Counted from the first letter of the stretch, positions 25,033-33,453 are shown. The stretch is 64,000 bases of DNA from Pseudomonas sp. Q11 (GCF_024494355.1 NZ_JAKNQY010000009.1:124001-188000); one strand, 5' to 3'. Notes: a model not told the origin generated them from the sequence alone. Program-made: numbers and translations.

Positions 25033-25227
25033 ATGCGTCAGATCATGCAGAAAGAACCCTGGTGGGCCTCGCCCCCCAAGCCCGGGCAGGATGAAAATGA
25101 ACTGGAATGGGGCTGGCTGGTGATTTACAGCGAAGGTGAGCCACGCTTCGAATTCATCAAGGAGCGCCCCTCAGACGAACAGATCCGCCATCGCAAGGGT
25201 TGCCGCGTCACCCTCGGGGCAGAATGA
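25033..25227 (+). CDS. Conserved small protein, 64 aa
   Basis: A 64-residue acidic soluble protein with a Trp-rich N-terminal half (EPWWASPPKPGQDENELEWGWLVIY), probably a small beta-rich fold. I do not recognise a named family. The start is well supported by CAGGAG eight bases before the ATG. It is convergent with the lipoprotein gene that ends eight bases downstream. No function assigned. Confidence 0.7.
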   Translation: MRQIMQKEPWWASPPKPGQDENELEWGWLVIYSEGEPRFEFIKERPSDEQIRHRKGCRVTLGAE

Positions 25228-25235
25228 ACCGTCCG

Positions 25236-26255
25236 TCACGGTTTAATGACCGGCAACTCCACCGCCCGATTGGCCAGGTCCGCCGCCACCAGGCTGCCTT
25301 CGATTTCCTCGGCCAGATAGTACACCGGTGCCATCACCCCGCTGAGGGGATGTTTGAGCGACTGGAACCAGGCTTCGTCGAACGCGGCGCTCAGGCTCTT
25401 GCGGATCTGTGTTTCCATTTCCGGGCGCTCGCCCTCATGAATGATCGCGCGAATCCCCGCCACGCCAACTGAAATCAGCGCCCCCGCCGCTTTCCCGGCC
25501 ACGGCTGCCGCCGCACCGGCCGCACCTCGCGTGGCGAATTGCGCTTCGATCTTTTCACTGGTGCGTTGTGCCACCGTGGCGATCACTGCATCCGATGGCC
25601 CTGAACCTGTGATGGCGGCCTTGTTGACGTGATCGATCAGCGCGGCGTAGGCCGGCAGTGTATTGAGCGGCTCGGTATATGCCATCTCGTACAACGAGGC
25701 ATTACGCGCCGCTGGCGGCCCCAAGCTGATGGCAGGAATGCCGTGCAAACGCCGGCTCATCAGCTCAGGCGGGATTCGATGCCGTTGTGCTATAGCTTGG
25801 ACCTGTTGATTGAGCAGGCGCACGTAATAGCCTGTCGCGTTGGCCCTGATCGCCTCGGGGTCGATTTCCACCGCCACAGGTGCCAGCACCTGCTCGCGGT
25901 ATTGCTCTTGCAGATATATCGCCAAGCGCCTGGCCGCGGCGTCCTCTTCGCCTTCGGCATTGGCGGCATACCAACTGACCTTCACCGCCAGCCATTCCTG
26001 GGTCCAGTAGCTGCTGAACCAGGGGATGAATTGGACCTCAGTCCGTTCGTATACCAACCGCCGCCAATGCTCCATCGAGCCGCGCGCGTAGAGCCCGGCC
26101 TGTTCAATAGCGCTTTTCGACGCGGCGATGATCTGCCGGTCGACCTGTCGCCAGGTGTCCTGTGAAACCGCCACGGTGGCGACCTGCTGCTCGCGCGGCG
26201 ACGTGGCGCATCCCGCCAGGACGATCAAAGCGGCCAGCATCAGCGAACGCAGCAC
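25236..26255 (-). CDS. Putative lipoprotein of unknown function
   Basis: A 339-residue protein with a lipoprotein signal: MLRSLMLAALIVLAGC, cleavage before Cys16. Position +2 is Ala, predicting outer-membrane sorting. The mature part is mostly helical with a Trp/Tyr-rich stretch (EVQFIPWFSSYWTQEWLAVKVSWYAA, about 75-100), and an Ala/Gly-rich region near 240-270 (GAAGAAAAVAGKAAGALISVGVAGI) that could be a hydrophobic hairpin inserting into a membrane. No known domain was recognised. It stands alone, followed by a convergent small gene. Confidence 0.75.
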   Translation of the reverse strand: MLRSLMLAALIVLAGCATSPREQQVATVAVSQDTWRQVDRQIIAASKSAIEQAGLYARGSMEHWRRLVYERTEVQFIPWFSSYWTQEWLAVKVSWYAANAEGEEDAAARRLAIYLQEQYREQVLAPVAVEIDPEAIRANATGYYVRLLNQQVQAIAQRHRIPPELMSRRLHGIPAISLGPPAARNASLYEMAYTEPLNTLPAYAALIDHVNKAAITGSGPSDAVIATVAQRTSEKIEAQFATRGAAGAAAAVAGKAAGALISVGVAGIRAIIHEGERPEMETQIRKSLSAAFDEAWFQSLKHPLSGVMAPVYYLAEEIEGSLVAADLANRAVELPVIKP

Positions 26256-26341
26256 GATTGCCCCACCCCGGATTCAAGTCATCCACGGGGTTGAGTATAG
26301 GTGGCGAGTAACAGGGGCTTGGAGGAAACACACAAAACCAA

Positions 26342-26370
26342 TGTGGGAGCGGGCTTGCTCGCGATGGCAG
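26342..26370. repeat. Single REP copy
   Basis: One unpaired REP (TGTGGGAGCGGGCTTGCTCG with CGATGG following) touches the 3' end of the homospermidine synthase gene. Confidence 0.8.
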
Positions 26371-26371
26371 T

Positions 26372-27778
26372 TCAAAACCGCGTGAAATGCTCGAACTGCC
26401 AATCATCCGCCGCGCCGTCCAGGGAAGACGTGTGCGCCGCGCCGGTCGGCCTCCAGTCGGTCTGCTTGCCCACCAGGGTACCGAGGTAAGGCCTGGCCAC
26501 TTCCAGCACTCGTTCGTAATCCATTTGCTCCGGCTCGACGATGCCGCGATCCGGATTTTCCACCGCCCAGACAATCCCTGACAAAACCCCCGCCGCCACT
26601 TGCAAGCTGGTGGCATTGTTGAAGGGCAAGAGCGCCCGGGCTTCATCGATGGTCAATACCGAGCCGAACCAGTAGGCATTGAGTTCATGCCCCATCAGCA
26701 AGACGCCGAGCGCATCGGCCCCGATGCTGTCGATTTCACCGTTGAGAATGCGTTGCTGATGCTGGCTCTGCCAGCCTCGGCCGATCAACTCATGGATCGA
26801 CAGCAAGGCATCGTTGCACGGGTGATAGGCGTAATGCAGTGTGGGGCGATAGATTAGTTTCTGCTCGTCCTTGAGTGTCAGCAGGTCGGCGGTCGAGGCG
26901 GTTTCGTGGTGGGTGATCATCAGCCCCAGGCACGGCCCGCCCAACGGTGTCCAGGTCTTGACCGGCACGGTGGCGCTGGGGCGCTCGAGGTAAATGGCGT
27001 TGCGGCTGCCGAAGCGGTGGCGCCTGGCTGATGTCGGCCAGGTACGCTCGTGGGTGCCCCAGCCCAGCTCGGCCGGTTGACGGCCTTCGTTGATCAGTCC
27101 TTCCACCGACCACGTATTGACGAATTCATCGTCCTGCTTGAGACGGCTGGAGCGCTGGGTGTCGCGCTCGGCAAAATGAATCACCTTGATGCCTGTCTCC
27201 TTGCACAACCTGGCCCAGTCCACGCCTTCGCGGTTCTGTGGCAAGCGATGGTTCAATTGCACCGCCAGTTCCACCAGGCCAGCCTTGAGCAGATGGCTGA
27301 TCAAACCGGGATTGGCACCATGGGCCACGACTGCCGTCGGGCCTTTGCCCAGTTTTTTGCGCAGGCCCAGCATCTGGTAACGCAACGCATAATTGGTGCG
27401 ATGGGAGAGATCCAATAACGGATCATCGTAGCCACCGGCCCAAGGCTCGATGCAGGTATCCAGGTACAGCGCGCCTTTGTCGAAGGCATACGTCATCAAA
27501 GCCAGCGAACTGACTTCCACCGACAGGTTGACGATGAAGTCGCCGGGTTTGATGAAGCGGTCCAGGGTTTGAGTGAAGGTGTGTTCAGTCAGCGCTTTGC
27601 GGACAAAGCAAATGCCCCGCTCCTTGAACCAGATATTCTTCTCGATCACGGGCGCGATGACCGTGATTTGATTGACCGGGACGTGATCCTGCCGCAACAG
27701 CAGCGGCAGCGTGGCCCGGGTAATGGAGCCAAATCCGATGAAGATCAGATGGCCCGAAAATCTGACCCGGTGCTTCAT
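26372..27778 (-). CDS. hss: Homospermidine synthase
   Basis: A 468-residue NAD-dependent enzyme of the saccharopine-dehydrogenase-like family that forms homospermidine from two putrescines (or putrescine plus spermidine). The Rossmann motif is degenerate: HLIFIGFGSITRATLPLLLR at residues 10-29. Family stretches include AHGANPGLISHLLKAGLVELA (about 152), the active-site region WTPLGGPCLGLMITHHETAS and NALLSIHELIGRG-like DALLSIHELIG. The length matches bacterial Hss. It appears monocistronic, with an unrelated stress operon upstream. Homospermidine contributes to polyamine pools and stress tolerance in many proteobacteria. Confidence 0.9.
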   Translation of the reverse strand: MKHRVRFSGHLIFIGFGSITRATLPLLLRQDHVPVNQITVIAPVIEKNIWFKERGICFVRKALTEHTFTQTLDRFIKPGDFIVNLSVEVSSLALMTYAFDKGALYLDTCIEPWAGGYDDPLLDLSHRTNYALRYQMLGLRKKLGKGPTAVVAHGANPGLISHLLKAGLVELAVQLNHRLPQNREGVDWARLCKETGIKVIHFAERDTQRSSRLKQDDEFVNTWSVEGLINEGRQPAELGWGTHERTWPTSARRHRFGSRNAIYLERPSATVPVKTWTPLGGPCLGLMITHHETASTADLLTLKDEQKLIYRPTLHYAYHPCNDALLSIHELIGRGWQSQHQQRILNGEIDSIGADALGVLLMGHELNAYWFGSVLTIDEARALLPFNNATSLQVAAGVLSGIVWAVENPDRGIVEPEQMDYERVLEVARPYLGTLVGKQTDWRPTGAAHTSSLDGAADDWQFEHFTRF

Positions 27779-27904
27779 GTGCAGTCTCCCCGGAACTTTA
27801 ACGATGGAGCCATGAAATACCGGTCACCGGACTTTGGCTACTGTCAGGCACGACAGGCACCCGGCGCAGGCGTTGCCGGCCCTGCGCCGTGGACCGCGCT
27901 CAAC

Positions 27905-28705
27905 TTAAGACGTGCCCAGCCCCTCAGACAGGTCCGTGCCGGAAGACGCCTGAGCACGCGCGGGGGCTTCGTCACGATGCTCAGTGGTCTTGCTCACGCT
28001 ATCGCGCACCGTCGCATAACCCTCGCGCGCTGCTTGCCTGGCCTTGTCGGCCAGATCGGCGCTGGTCTTGCCCATCACCCGCTGCTCAGTGGCGGTACTG
28101 GGCAGTGCGGCGCCGAGCATGGCGCCCAGCGCGATTCCCGCGGCCGCCATCATCAACGGTTGCTCCTTGAGCAGACGGCTGAATTGATCACCCAGGTCCT
28201 GCGAGCCATGGGCCATGCGCTCACCCGTCTCGTGAGCTTTGCTTCGGGCATGACTGGCGCTGGCGCCCAAACCGTCGGCCAGATGCGAAGCCTTGTCCTT
28301 GAATTGATGAAACCCGTCGCGCAACGAATCGGTGGTGCTGTGCAGATGCTCCTTGGCACTGTCCAGGCCACCGGCAAGCCCTTCGCTCCAGCCGCTGGCA
28401 TCCTGGTCCGGGCCGACGCGATAGCCGACACGTGGAGGATGGTTCTGTCCGAGCATCAGCCAGCACAACCCCACCGTGGTCAGCACGGTGGGCACCGGGT
28501 TGTTACGTACCGTGGTGCCCAGATTGCCGAAAAACTGCGACCCGTTACCTTTGACCAGGGTCAGCGCCTGGTCAAGCATCTGCCCCGGCGTGAACTTGCT
28601 GCCCAAAGCATCGACGATATGGCTGATGTGGGCCCGTTGCTCGTCGATCTCGCGCTCGATGGTTTCCGGGCTCTTTTGGGATTCGGTTTTGAGTTCATCC
28701 TTCAT
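27905..28705 (-). CDS. DUF3618 membrane-associated protein
   Basis: A 266-residue protein with an N-terminal DUF3618 domain (SPETIEREIDEQRAHISHIVDALGSKFTPGQMLDQAL, residues 12-48), followed by a hydrophobic segment (PVPTVLTTVGLCWLMLGQN), a long amphipathic region with Ala/Ser/His repeats resembling YqjD/ElaB-like stress proteins, and a second hydrophobic segment near 185 (PLMMAAAGIALGAMLGAAL). It is the last of three overlapping genes in an operon reminiscent of E. coli yqjD-yqjE. A role in envelope stress is inferred. Confidence 0.85.
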   Translation of the reverse strand: MKDELKTESQKSPETIEREIDEQRAHISHIVDALGSKFTPGQMLDQALTLVKGNGSQFFGNLGTTVRNNPVPTVLTTVGLCWLMLGQNHPPRVGYRVGPDQDASGWSEGLAGGLDSAKEHLHSTTDSLRDGFHQFKDKASHLADGLGASASHARSKAHETGERMAHGSQDLGDQFSRLLKEQPLMMAAAGIALGAMLGAALPSTATEQRVMGKTSADLADKARQAAREGYATVRDSVSKTTEHRDEAPARAQASSGTDLSEGLGTS

Positions 28706-29133
28706 GAGACTTTCCTCCGCAGGGCTTCCTGGTCTTTGTTCAGCGCATCGAGCGTTCGGTCAGGCTTGAAATGGGAGGGTTCAAATTGCTTCTTCCCCGA
28801 CTGCACCATGATAAAACCAATGATCATGACCACCCCGCCGACGATCAACGCCGCGAGCCAGGGCTGCATGATCGTGCTCAAGCCATAGACCACCGCCATC
28901 AACAGAATGATAAAACCGGCCAGCAGCACGATTGCTCCACCCGCCACGCCGGCAATACCGGCCTTGAGGGTATTCAGGCTGGCCTGGAACTCGGCCTTGG
29001 CCAGCGCCAGCTCCTTGGTAAAGAGCGAGGGGACTTCATGGGTCAACTGCTTCAACAACCCCACCACCGAAGCATCGTTATCGGGCACCGACGTCCCGAC
29101 GGGACGCTGAATATCTGGGTCTGGTCGGTTCAT
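28702..29133 (-). CDS. Phage-holin-like DUF1469 membrane protein (YqjE-like)
   Basis: A 143-residue protein of the putative holin-X/DUF1469 family. It has an N-terminal soluble helix (VVGLLKQLTHEVPSLFTKELALAKAEFQASLNTLKAG) and two membrane segments (GVAGGAIVLLAGFIILLMAVVYG and PWLAALIVGGVVMIIGFIMV). Despite the family name this is a chromosomal gene in a three-gene operon, not part of a phage. It overlaps the DUF3618 gene by four bases and starts on the base where the upstream gene ends. Confidence 0.87.
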   Translation of the reverse strand: MNRPDPDIQRPVGTSVPDNDASVVGLLKQLTHEVPSLFTKELALAKAEFQASLNTLKAGIAGVAGGAIVLLAGFIILLMAVVYGLSTIMQPWLAALIVGGVVMIIGFIMVQSGKKQFEPSHFKPDRTLDALNKDQEALRRKVS

Positions 29134-29786
29134 TACAATTCTCCTCGGGTATTGGCCGAACCTGGCAACGAGCCAGTAGCGGCATCACTGGGATGGTCCT
29201 GGGTACTGGGCGAAGCGGGAGTGATGCCGCTGGCCAGGCCACCGGCGGTGTGGGTGCCAGGGGCTATGGGATCAGGGTTCGGATCAAAGGGTCCACGGGC
29301 GGCAAATCCTCCGCTTGGCGGGCTTGAACGGCCGGCGGCGGGATCAACTACTTCGGCCGGGACGGGCGAGCTGCCGGCCTTCAGAAACCGCGACAGGCCG
29401 AAACCCACCGCTACACTGCCGGCCAGGAACAGGCCCGGATTTTCCCGAGCCAGCCGAGAACCGTCGTGCAGCAATTGTTCGGCGCTCATGTGGCGTAATT
29501 TGCTGGACAGGCCACTCATCGAATCGGCCATGTCTGCCAAATAGTGGGATAGACCCAGGGTGTCGCTGGCCTCAATCTCCGACACGGCCGATTTGGCACC
29601 ACGCGCCAGTGCATCGATCTGATCCGCTGCCGTATCGCGGTATTGGCCGAAATGCGTATCGGCCTGCTCACGAGCGCTGCCGATGGCTTCGCTCACGTCC
29701 TCCTTGATGTGGTTCAGGTGATCCTCGGGTCGGGTCTGGCCCGAAGTGCCGCTTTCTCGCTCGGGGTTGTTGTCCGGGATAGTCAT
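29133..29786 (-). CDS. Operon leader protein with membrane helix, unknown
   Basis: A 217-residue protein without a clear named domain. The N-terminal two thirds are helical and charged (REDHLNHIKEDVSEAIGSAREQADTHFGQYRDTAADQIDALARGAKSAVSEIEAS-type sequence), as in DUF883/ElaB-like proteins, followed by a short hydrophobic segment (GLFLAGSVAVGFGLSRFLKAG) and a Pro/Gly/Ser-rich disordered tail. The ATG at 29786 has GGAGG 12 bases upstream, a somewhat long spacing. It is first of the trio with the holin-like and DUF3618 genes. Confidence 0.75.
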   Translation of the reverse strand: MTIPDNNPERESGTSGQTRPEDHLNHIKEDVSEAIGSAREQADTHFGQYRDTAADQIDALARGAKSAVSEIEASDTLGLSHYLADMADSMSGLSSKLRHMSAEQLLHDGSRLARENPGLFLAGSVAVGFGLSRFLKAGSSPVPAEVVDPAAGRSSPPSGGFAARGPFDPNPDPIAPGTHTAGGLASGITPASPSTQDHPSDAATGSLPGSANTRGEL

Positions 29787-29953
29787 GTCTGTCCATCGCC
29801 TCCGTGATGAATACTCGATACCGGGAAGCCCCGAGGGGTGCCCGATGACGTGCCTCTCAGTACAGATGACGGAGCAGGTTGGGGCGTAGTTCAAACGAGT
29901 TTCACTGCGGGACGCCGCGCGGTATCAAAGGCCGCTGGTTTGTTTGCGGGCAC

Positions 29954-29991
29954 AAAAAAATCGGGCGCTGACGTATTCGCCAGGCCCGATT
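29954..29991 (-). terminator. Terminator after ZIP transporter gene
   Basis: On the minus strand AATCGGGC pairs with GCCCGATT around a long loop and is followed by a run of seven T, 45 bases after the transporter stop codon. Confidence 0.8.
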
Positions 29992-30035
29992 CCAATCTCG
30001 CTAAAACCTTCGTGGGTCCAGTGCTCGACGGCCTG

Positions 30036-30965
30036 CTAACCCAGTGCCGTGTCGAGAAACATCATCACCGCAAACCCCATCATCAACCCCAGCGTGGCTG
30101 GCGTTTCGTGGCCGTTGCGGTGGGTTTCCGGAATCACTTCGTGGGACACCACAAAGATCATCGCCCCCGCCGCCAACCCCAGGCTGATGGGATACGCCAC
30201 GGCCACGCCCGAGGACATGCCCAGCCCGATCACCGCGCCCAGCGGCTCCATCAGCCCCGAGCCTACCGCGATCAGCGCGGCACGCAGCGCGCTGATCCCG
30301 GTGACCCGCAGCGCCATGGCAATGGCAAGTCCTTCGGGGATGTCCTGAATCGCAATGGCGGTGGTCAGGGGCATGCCGACCTTCAGATCGCCATTCGCAA
30401 AACTCACGCCGATGGCCATGCCTTCGGGCAAATTGTGCAAGGTGATGGCGAGTACGAACAACCAGACACGGTTGATGCGTTCCGATTGCGGACCGCGCCG
30501 GCCGCTCACCTCGTGTTCGTGGGGCACGAAACGGTCAAGGCCGATCATCAGGGCCACGCCCAGGCCCAGGCCGAGCACCACGACAAACGCGGCGAGCAAC
30601 TGATTGCCAACGATATTTTGTGCCGCTTCGATACCCGGCAGGATCAGCGAAAACGAACTGGCGGCGAGCATCATGCCCGCGGCGAAACCGAGCATGATGT
30701 CCTGGGTGCGCGAAGAGATATCCCGCAGCACCACCGCCATCAACGCGCCCAGGGCGGTGGCGGCAAAACCGGCGGTGCCGCCCAGTACCGCATACCCCAG
30801 ATTATGACGGTCGGCCCCCACCAATGCGTTGTAACCGCTGTAGAGCAATAACGCGGCGACCACCACCAGCCCCAGCCAGAAGCTCACCCCCAGCAGCAGG
30901 TTGTTTTGCACAGGATCCAGCCAGGTACGCCAGGGCGATCGGATCCGGGAGGTGGGCTGGTCCAT
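30036..30965 (-). CDS. ZIP family metal transporter
   Basis: A 309-residue inner-membrane transporter of the ZIP (ZupT/GufA-like) family, importing Zn2+ or related divalent metals. Eight membrane segments can be traced. The metal-site helices are present as VLAITLHNLPEGMAIGVSF (about 175-193) and AIAIQDIPEGLAIAMAL (about 205-221), the two-PEG pattern of the gufA subgroup. A short His-containing loop (PHEHEVSGRRG) lies before helix IV. Uptake specificity cannot be decided from sequence. Its neighbour encodes a manganese catalase, so manganese is an attractive but unproven substrate. Confidence 0.88.
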   Translation of the reverse strand: MDQPTSRIRSPWRTWLDPVQNNLLLGVSFWLGLVVVAALLLYSGYNALVGADRHNLGYAVLGGTAGFAATALGALMAVVLRDISSRTQDIMLGFAAGMMLAASSFSLILPGIEAAQNIVGNQLLAAFVVVLGLGLGVALMIGLDRFVPHEHEVSGRRGPQSERINRVWLFVLAITLHNLPEGMAIGVSFANGDLKVGMPLTTAIAIQDIPEGLAIAMALRVTGISALRAALIAVGSGLMEPLGAVIGLGMSSGVAVAYPISLGLAAGAMIFVVSHEVIPETHRNGHETPATLGLMMGFAVMMFLDTALG

Positions 30966-31074
30966 CGAACATCCTTACTGGTTTTTTGCCAGGTCATGTC
31001 GGATCGTTCATGCAACGCCAGGAACGATCAGACGCAATTTTCAGGCGAAGGAGCCAAGCTCCCTCGCCGGTTTC

Positions 31075-31956
31075 CTACAGTTTGTCACCTTGCATCCCTG
31101 AACCCAAGTCGGCACCTGTCATGGGGTCGCTTTCCGGGTTGGACAGGGTGCGTGCCTGCATATCCATCAGCAGTGCTTCGTCTTTTTTACTCAGTTGCAC
31201 ACTCGCCAAACCATCACCGCCATCCACCGCCGGCGTTGGATTCTCGACGAATTCCCACGCCTCGCCCTGGTTCCAGGGACCACGCACCGAAGGCTCGCCC
31301 TGGGACATATTGAAGTACACATTGGTGAACTCTGGCATGCCTGGCAATTTACCTTGAGGGAAATTCGGCTGGATCGAGTGCAGGGCTTTTTCGAAGGACA
31401 TTTGGTGAGCGATCTCACGGGTCATCAAAAAGCCCAGCGCTTCCTTTACCCCAGGATCATCGGTCAGATTCATCAGGCGCTCATAGATGATTTTCGCCCG
31501 TGCTTCGGCGGCGATGTTGGACCGCATGTCCGCTGTCGGCTCGCCTATGGTGTCGACGTAAGCGGCTGTCCAGGGTACACCGGCCGAATTGGTCAGCGGG
31601 GACCCGGCTCCATAAAGCAGGCTGGTGATGTGAGAGTCGTTACCGGCGCCGTTGATGTCCCGGTACAACTGGCCTTCCTTTTCCACACCTTCGGCCATTC
31701 TGCCCTTGGCCCCTTTATTGAGCATCACGATGATCGAGCCGATCACCTCCAGATGGCTGAGTTCTTCGGTGGCAATGTCCATCAATAGATCCTTGCGGCC
31801 GGGATCATCCTCGGACAGGGCCTGGGTGAAGTAGCGCGACGCCGCCGCCAACTCGCCCTGGGCACCGCCGAACTGCTCAAGCAACAGATTAGCCAGCCCT
31901 GGGTTAGGCTCGGCGACACGCACGGTGTACTGCAGTCGTTTGTTATGTAAGAACAT
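31075..31956 (-). CDS. katN: Manganese-containing catalase
   Basis: A 293-residue non-heme catalase that disproportionates hydrogen peroxide at a dimanganese centre in a ferritin-like four-helix bundle. The ligands appear as LLLEQFGGAQGELAAA (first Glu), DIATEELSHLEVIGS (Glu and His), NIAAEARAKIIYERL (Glu) and FLMTREIAHQMSFEKAL (Glu/His). It is cytoplasmic. The gene stands among stress genes and has an AT-rich upstream region. It is usually stationary-phase induced in relatives. Confidence 0.93.
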   Translation of the reverse strand: MFLHNKRLQYTVRVAEPNPGLANLLLEQFGGAQGELAAASRYFTQALSEDDPGRKDLLMDIATEELSHLEVIGSIIVMLNKGAKGRMAEGVEKEGQLYRDINGAGNDSHITSLLYGAGSPLTNSAGVPWTAAYVDTIGEPTADMRSNIAAEARAKIIYERLMNLTDDPGVKEALGFLMTREIAHQMSFEKALHSIQPNFPQGKLPGMPEFTNVYFNMSQGEPSVRGPWNQGEAWEFVENPTPAVDGGDGLASVQLSKKDEALLMDMQARTLSNPESDPMTGADLGSGMQGDKL

Positions 31957-32288
31957 GATGAAACTCCTCGTTCAGGACACAAGCCAAGGGGCCACTGCCG
32001 GGGCAGGCCCACAGAAAATCTGAAGAAGTTAAACAATTAAAATTTATCTTTTATTTAATAAACGAGACGAACGGTAATGGGTAAGGCGCACTTGCAGAAA
32101 CGCTCGACAACTGAACAAGTTATCGGCCGCTTACGTGGGGTGAATACTAATTACCACCAGCCCCGCTATATATAAATCCACCAGGCCCCATGCTATTAAC
32201 ATAGGGCCCGCGAGGTCATTGGACATTAAGAGTTGCGCCATCATCCTGGCTGTTTTTTCATTGCCTTTTCCACCCGCTCGAAAACTGG
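31957..32288. other. AT-rich gap upstream of katN
   Basis: These 332 bases contain no supported gene. The part near 32025-32070 is strongly AT-rich (AATTAAAATTTATCTTTTATT), as is 32140-32180 (CTATATATAAATC), unlike the GC-rich surroundings. It probably holds the katN promoter and the 3' end of the KGG gene transcript. I could not identify a defined sigma-factor box with confidence. Confidence 0.5.
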
Positions 32289-32570
32289 CTAGCGGTCGTT
32301 GGTAACGTTGCCGCCGGATACCTGACCGCCTTTTCGACCGGCCTCGGAGGCCCGCTCAGGATCTTTGGCAAAATTGCCGCCCGAGGCTTGGCCGCCTTTG
32401 CGGCCCGCTTCGGCTGCACGTTCAGGGTCATTGGCGAAGTTCCCACCCGAGGCTTGGCCACCCTTGCGCCCGGCCTCGGATGCTCGTTGCGGATTATTCG
32501 CGAAGTTGCCACCTGACGCGTGGCCGCCTTTCTTCCCCGCTTGCGATGCCTTTTCACGATCGTTAGCGAA
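32289..32570. repeat. Internal 66-bp coding repeats of KGG gene
   Basis: Four imperfect tandem units of 66 bases encode the 22-residue KGG repeat. The units differ mostly at silent positions, so the array is old rather than a recent expansion. Confidence 0.8.
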
Positions 32571-32603
32571 ATTGCCAGGATTCTTATTTCCTGTGTTAGC
32601 CAT
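32289..32603 (-). CDS. KGG-repeat stress protein (YciG-like)
   Basis: A 104-residue protein made of about four copies of a 22-residue repeat with the core RASEAGRKGGQASGGNFANDPE, the KGG or stress-induced bacterial acidophilic repeat. It is hydrophilic, Gly/Asn/Lys-rich, and probably disordered, like plant LEA-type stress proteins. The ATG at 32603 (MANTGNKNPGNF) matches family starts; GAGG lies nine bases upstream. Relatives are induced in stationary phase or by desiccation and belong to RpoS-controlled clusters. Confidence 0.9.
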   Translation of the reverse strand: MANTGNKNPGNFANDREKASQAGKKGGHASGGNFANNPQRASEAGRKGGQASGGNFANDPERAAEAGRKGGQASGGNFAKDPERASEAGRKGGQVSGGNVTNDR

Positions 32604-32841
32604 TTCATTCACCTCGTTAGCTGATGTTTGCGAACCCGCTGGCTCGTAGCATTCGGAAAACCTGGCGTCGACAAGGTTTTAAACATATCTTGCAAATGGC
32701 GACGAACGGCTCATGTAATCCAACGCTCTGACCGCGGTGTCGAGTTGCAACGGCCTATCAAACAAATGGCGTCCGATAATGAATTCAAGTACTCAACTTG
32801 AGCGATGCCAATCGTTAACGGGCCGCTATCCCGATTTATAT

Positions 32842-32895
32842 TCAGGGTGACATGGGATCGCGGGGCGGAAATATTTCCTCCAGCGCGTCATCCAG
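32842..32895 (-). pseudogene. Vestigial metallothionein tail after in-frame stop
   Basis: After TAA (32896-32898) the same frame encodes 17 residues, LDDALEEIFPPRDPMSP, ending at TGA. This matches the known acidic disordered tail of pseudomonad metallothioneins, so a CAA-to-TAA change is the simplest explanation. It is translated only if the stop is read through. Confidence 0.75.
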
Positions 32896-33090
32896 TTAAT
32901 TGCCATTCACGTCTGGCCCGCCAATCTTGCCGCTGCGTTCGCAATGGCAATCCGGTGCCGGACAAGGTTCGCCGTTGGGATGTTGCTCGGCGCAGGCCTG
33001 ACTGCAATAGGCCTCGCCGTCGTGGTTGAACACCTGTTGCGGGTTCACATCGCATTGGCAATCGGGGCAAGCGCACTTTAACTCGCTCAT
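32896..33090 (-). CDS. Metallothionein, tail removed by nonsense codon
   Basis: A 64-residue bacterial metallothionein binding Zn/Cd through nine Cys and His residues: KCACPDCQC (residues 5-13), NHDGEAYCSQACAEQH and CPAPDCHCERSG. It closely resembles the P. fluorescens type. Those proteins continue into an unstructured tail of the pattern QLDEALEE-FPASDP. Here the Gln codon position is TAA, and the frame continues with LDDALEEIFPPRDPMSP before TGA at 32842-32844. The metal-binding core is complete, so the short protein is probably functional. Confidence 0.88.
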   Translation of the reverse strand: MSELKCACPDCQCDVNPQQVFNHDGEAYCSQACAEQHPNGEPCPAPDCHCERSGKIGGPDVNGN

Positions 33091-33132
33091 GTTCGTTCTC
33101 CTGGGTTCCGGTTTTTAAAGTTGTCGTCAGGA

Positions 33133-33396
33133 TCACACCAGCAATTGAACCTCAAGGTTCGCCGCCGCAACGCCATGGTTCGCCACATAGACCTCGGCGG
33201 TCCAGCCTTTGGTCAGGTTGCGATAAGACTGGGTGCCCAAGGCCTTGCCACTGTCCCACTCCATGACGTCGCCAATATCGATGTCATTGGCTGAACCGAG
33301 CTCAAGGACTGTGTGGTTATCTTCTTGCTCGACGTACACACCGACCATTGCCCTCTGTCGATTGATGGCCCGTACTTCACCGGTGGTCTGTTTCAT
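33133..33396 (-). CDS. Small barrel-like conserved protein, unknown
   Basis: An 87-residue soluble protein. The pattern GEVRAINRQRAMVGVYVEQEDNHTVLELG, then IDIGDVMEWDSGKALGT, then YRNLTKGWTAEVYVANHGV suggests a small five-stranded barrel similar to OB or SH3-like nucleic-acid-binding folds, but I recognise no named family. The ATG at 33396 has GAGGAGG five bases upstream, a very strong site; a start 12 codons upstream is unlikely. It lies 42 bases upstream of the metallothionein start on the same strand, so the two may be cotranscribed. Confidence 0.78.
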   Translation of the reverse strand: MKQTTGEVRAINRQRAMVGVYVEQEDNHTVLELGSANDIDIGDVMEWDSGKALGTQSYRNLTKGWTAEVYVANHGVAAANLEVQLLV

Positions 33397-33453
33397 ACGC
33401 CTCCTCTTCTCGGTTAAAGGCGACCGAAACACCTTGCCGGCCGCTTGTCACGT

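Noticed and set aside
28702..29133. Prophage remnant suggested by a holin-type gene
   Set aside because: The DUF1469 family is mainly chromosomal (YqjE-like), and no other phage gene, attachment site or base composition change is nearby.
31957..32030. Short plus-strand frame of about 21 codons upstream of katN
   Set aside because: Too short, with no ribosome site and no relation to known peptides.
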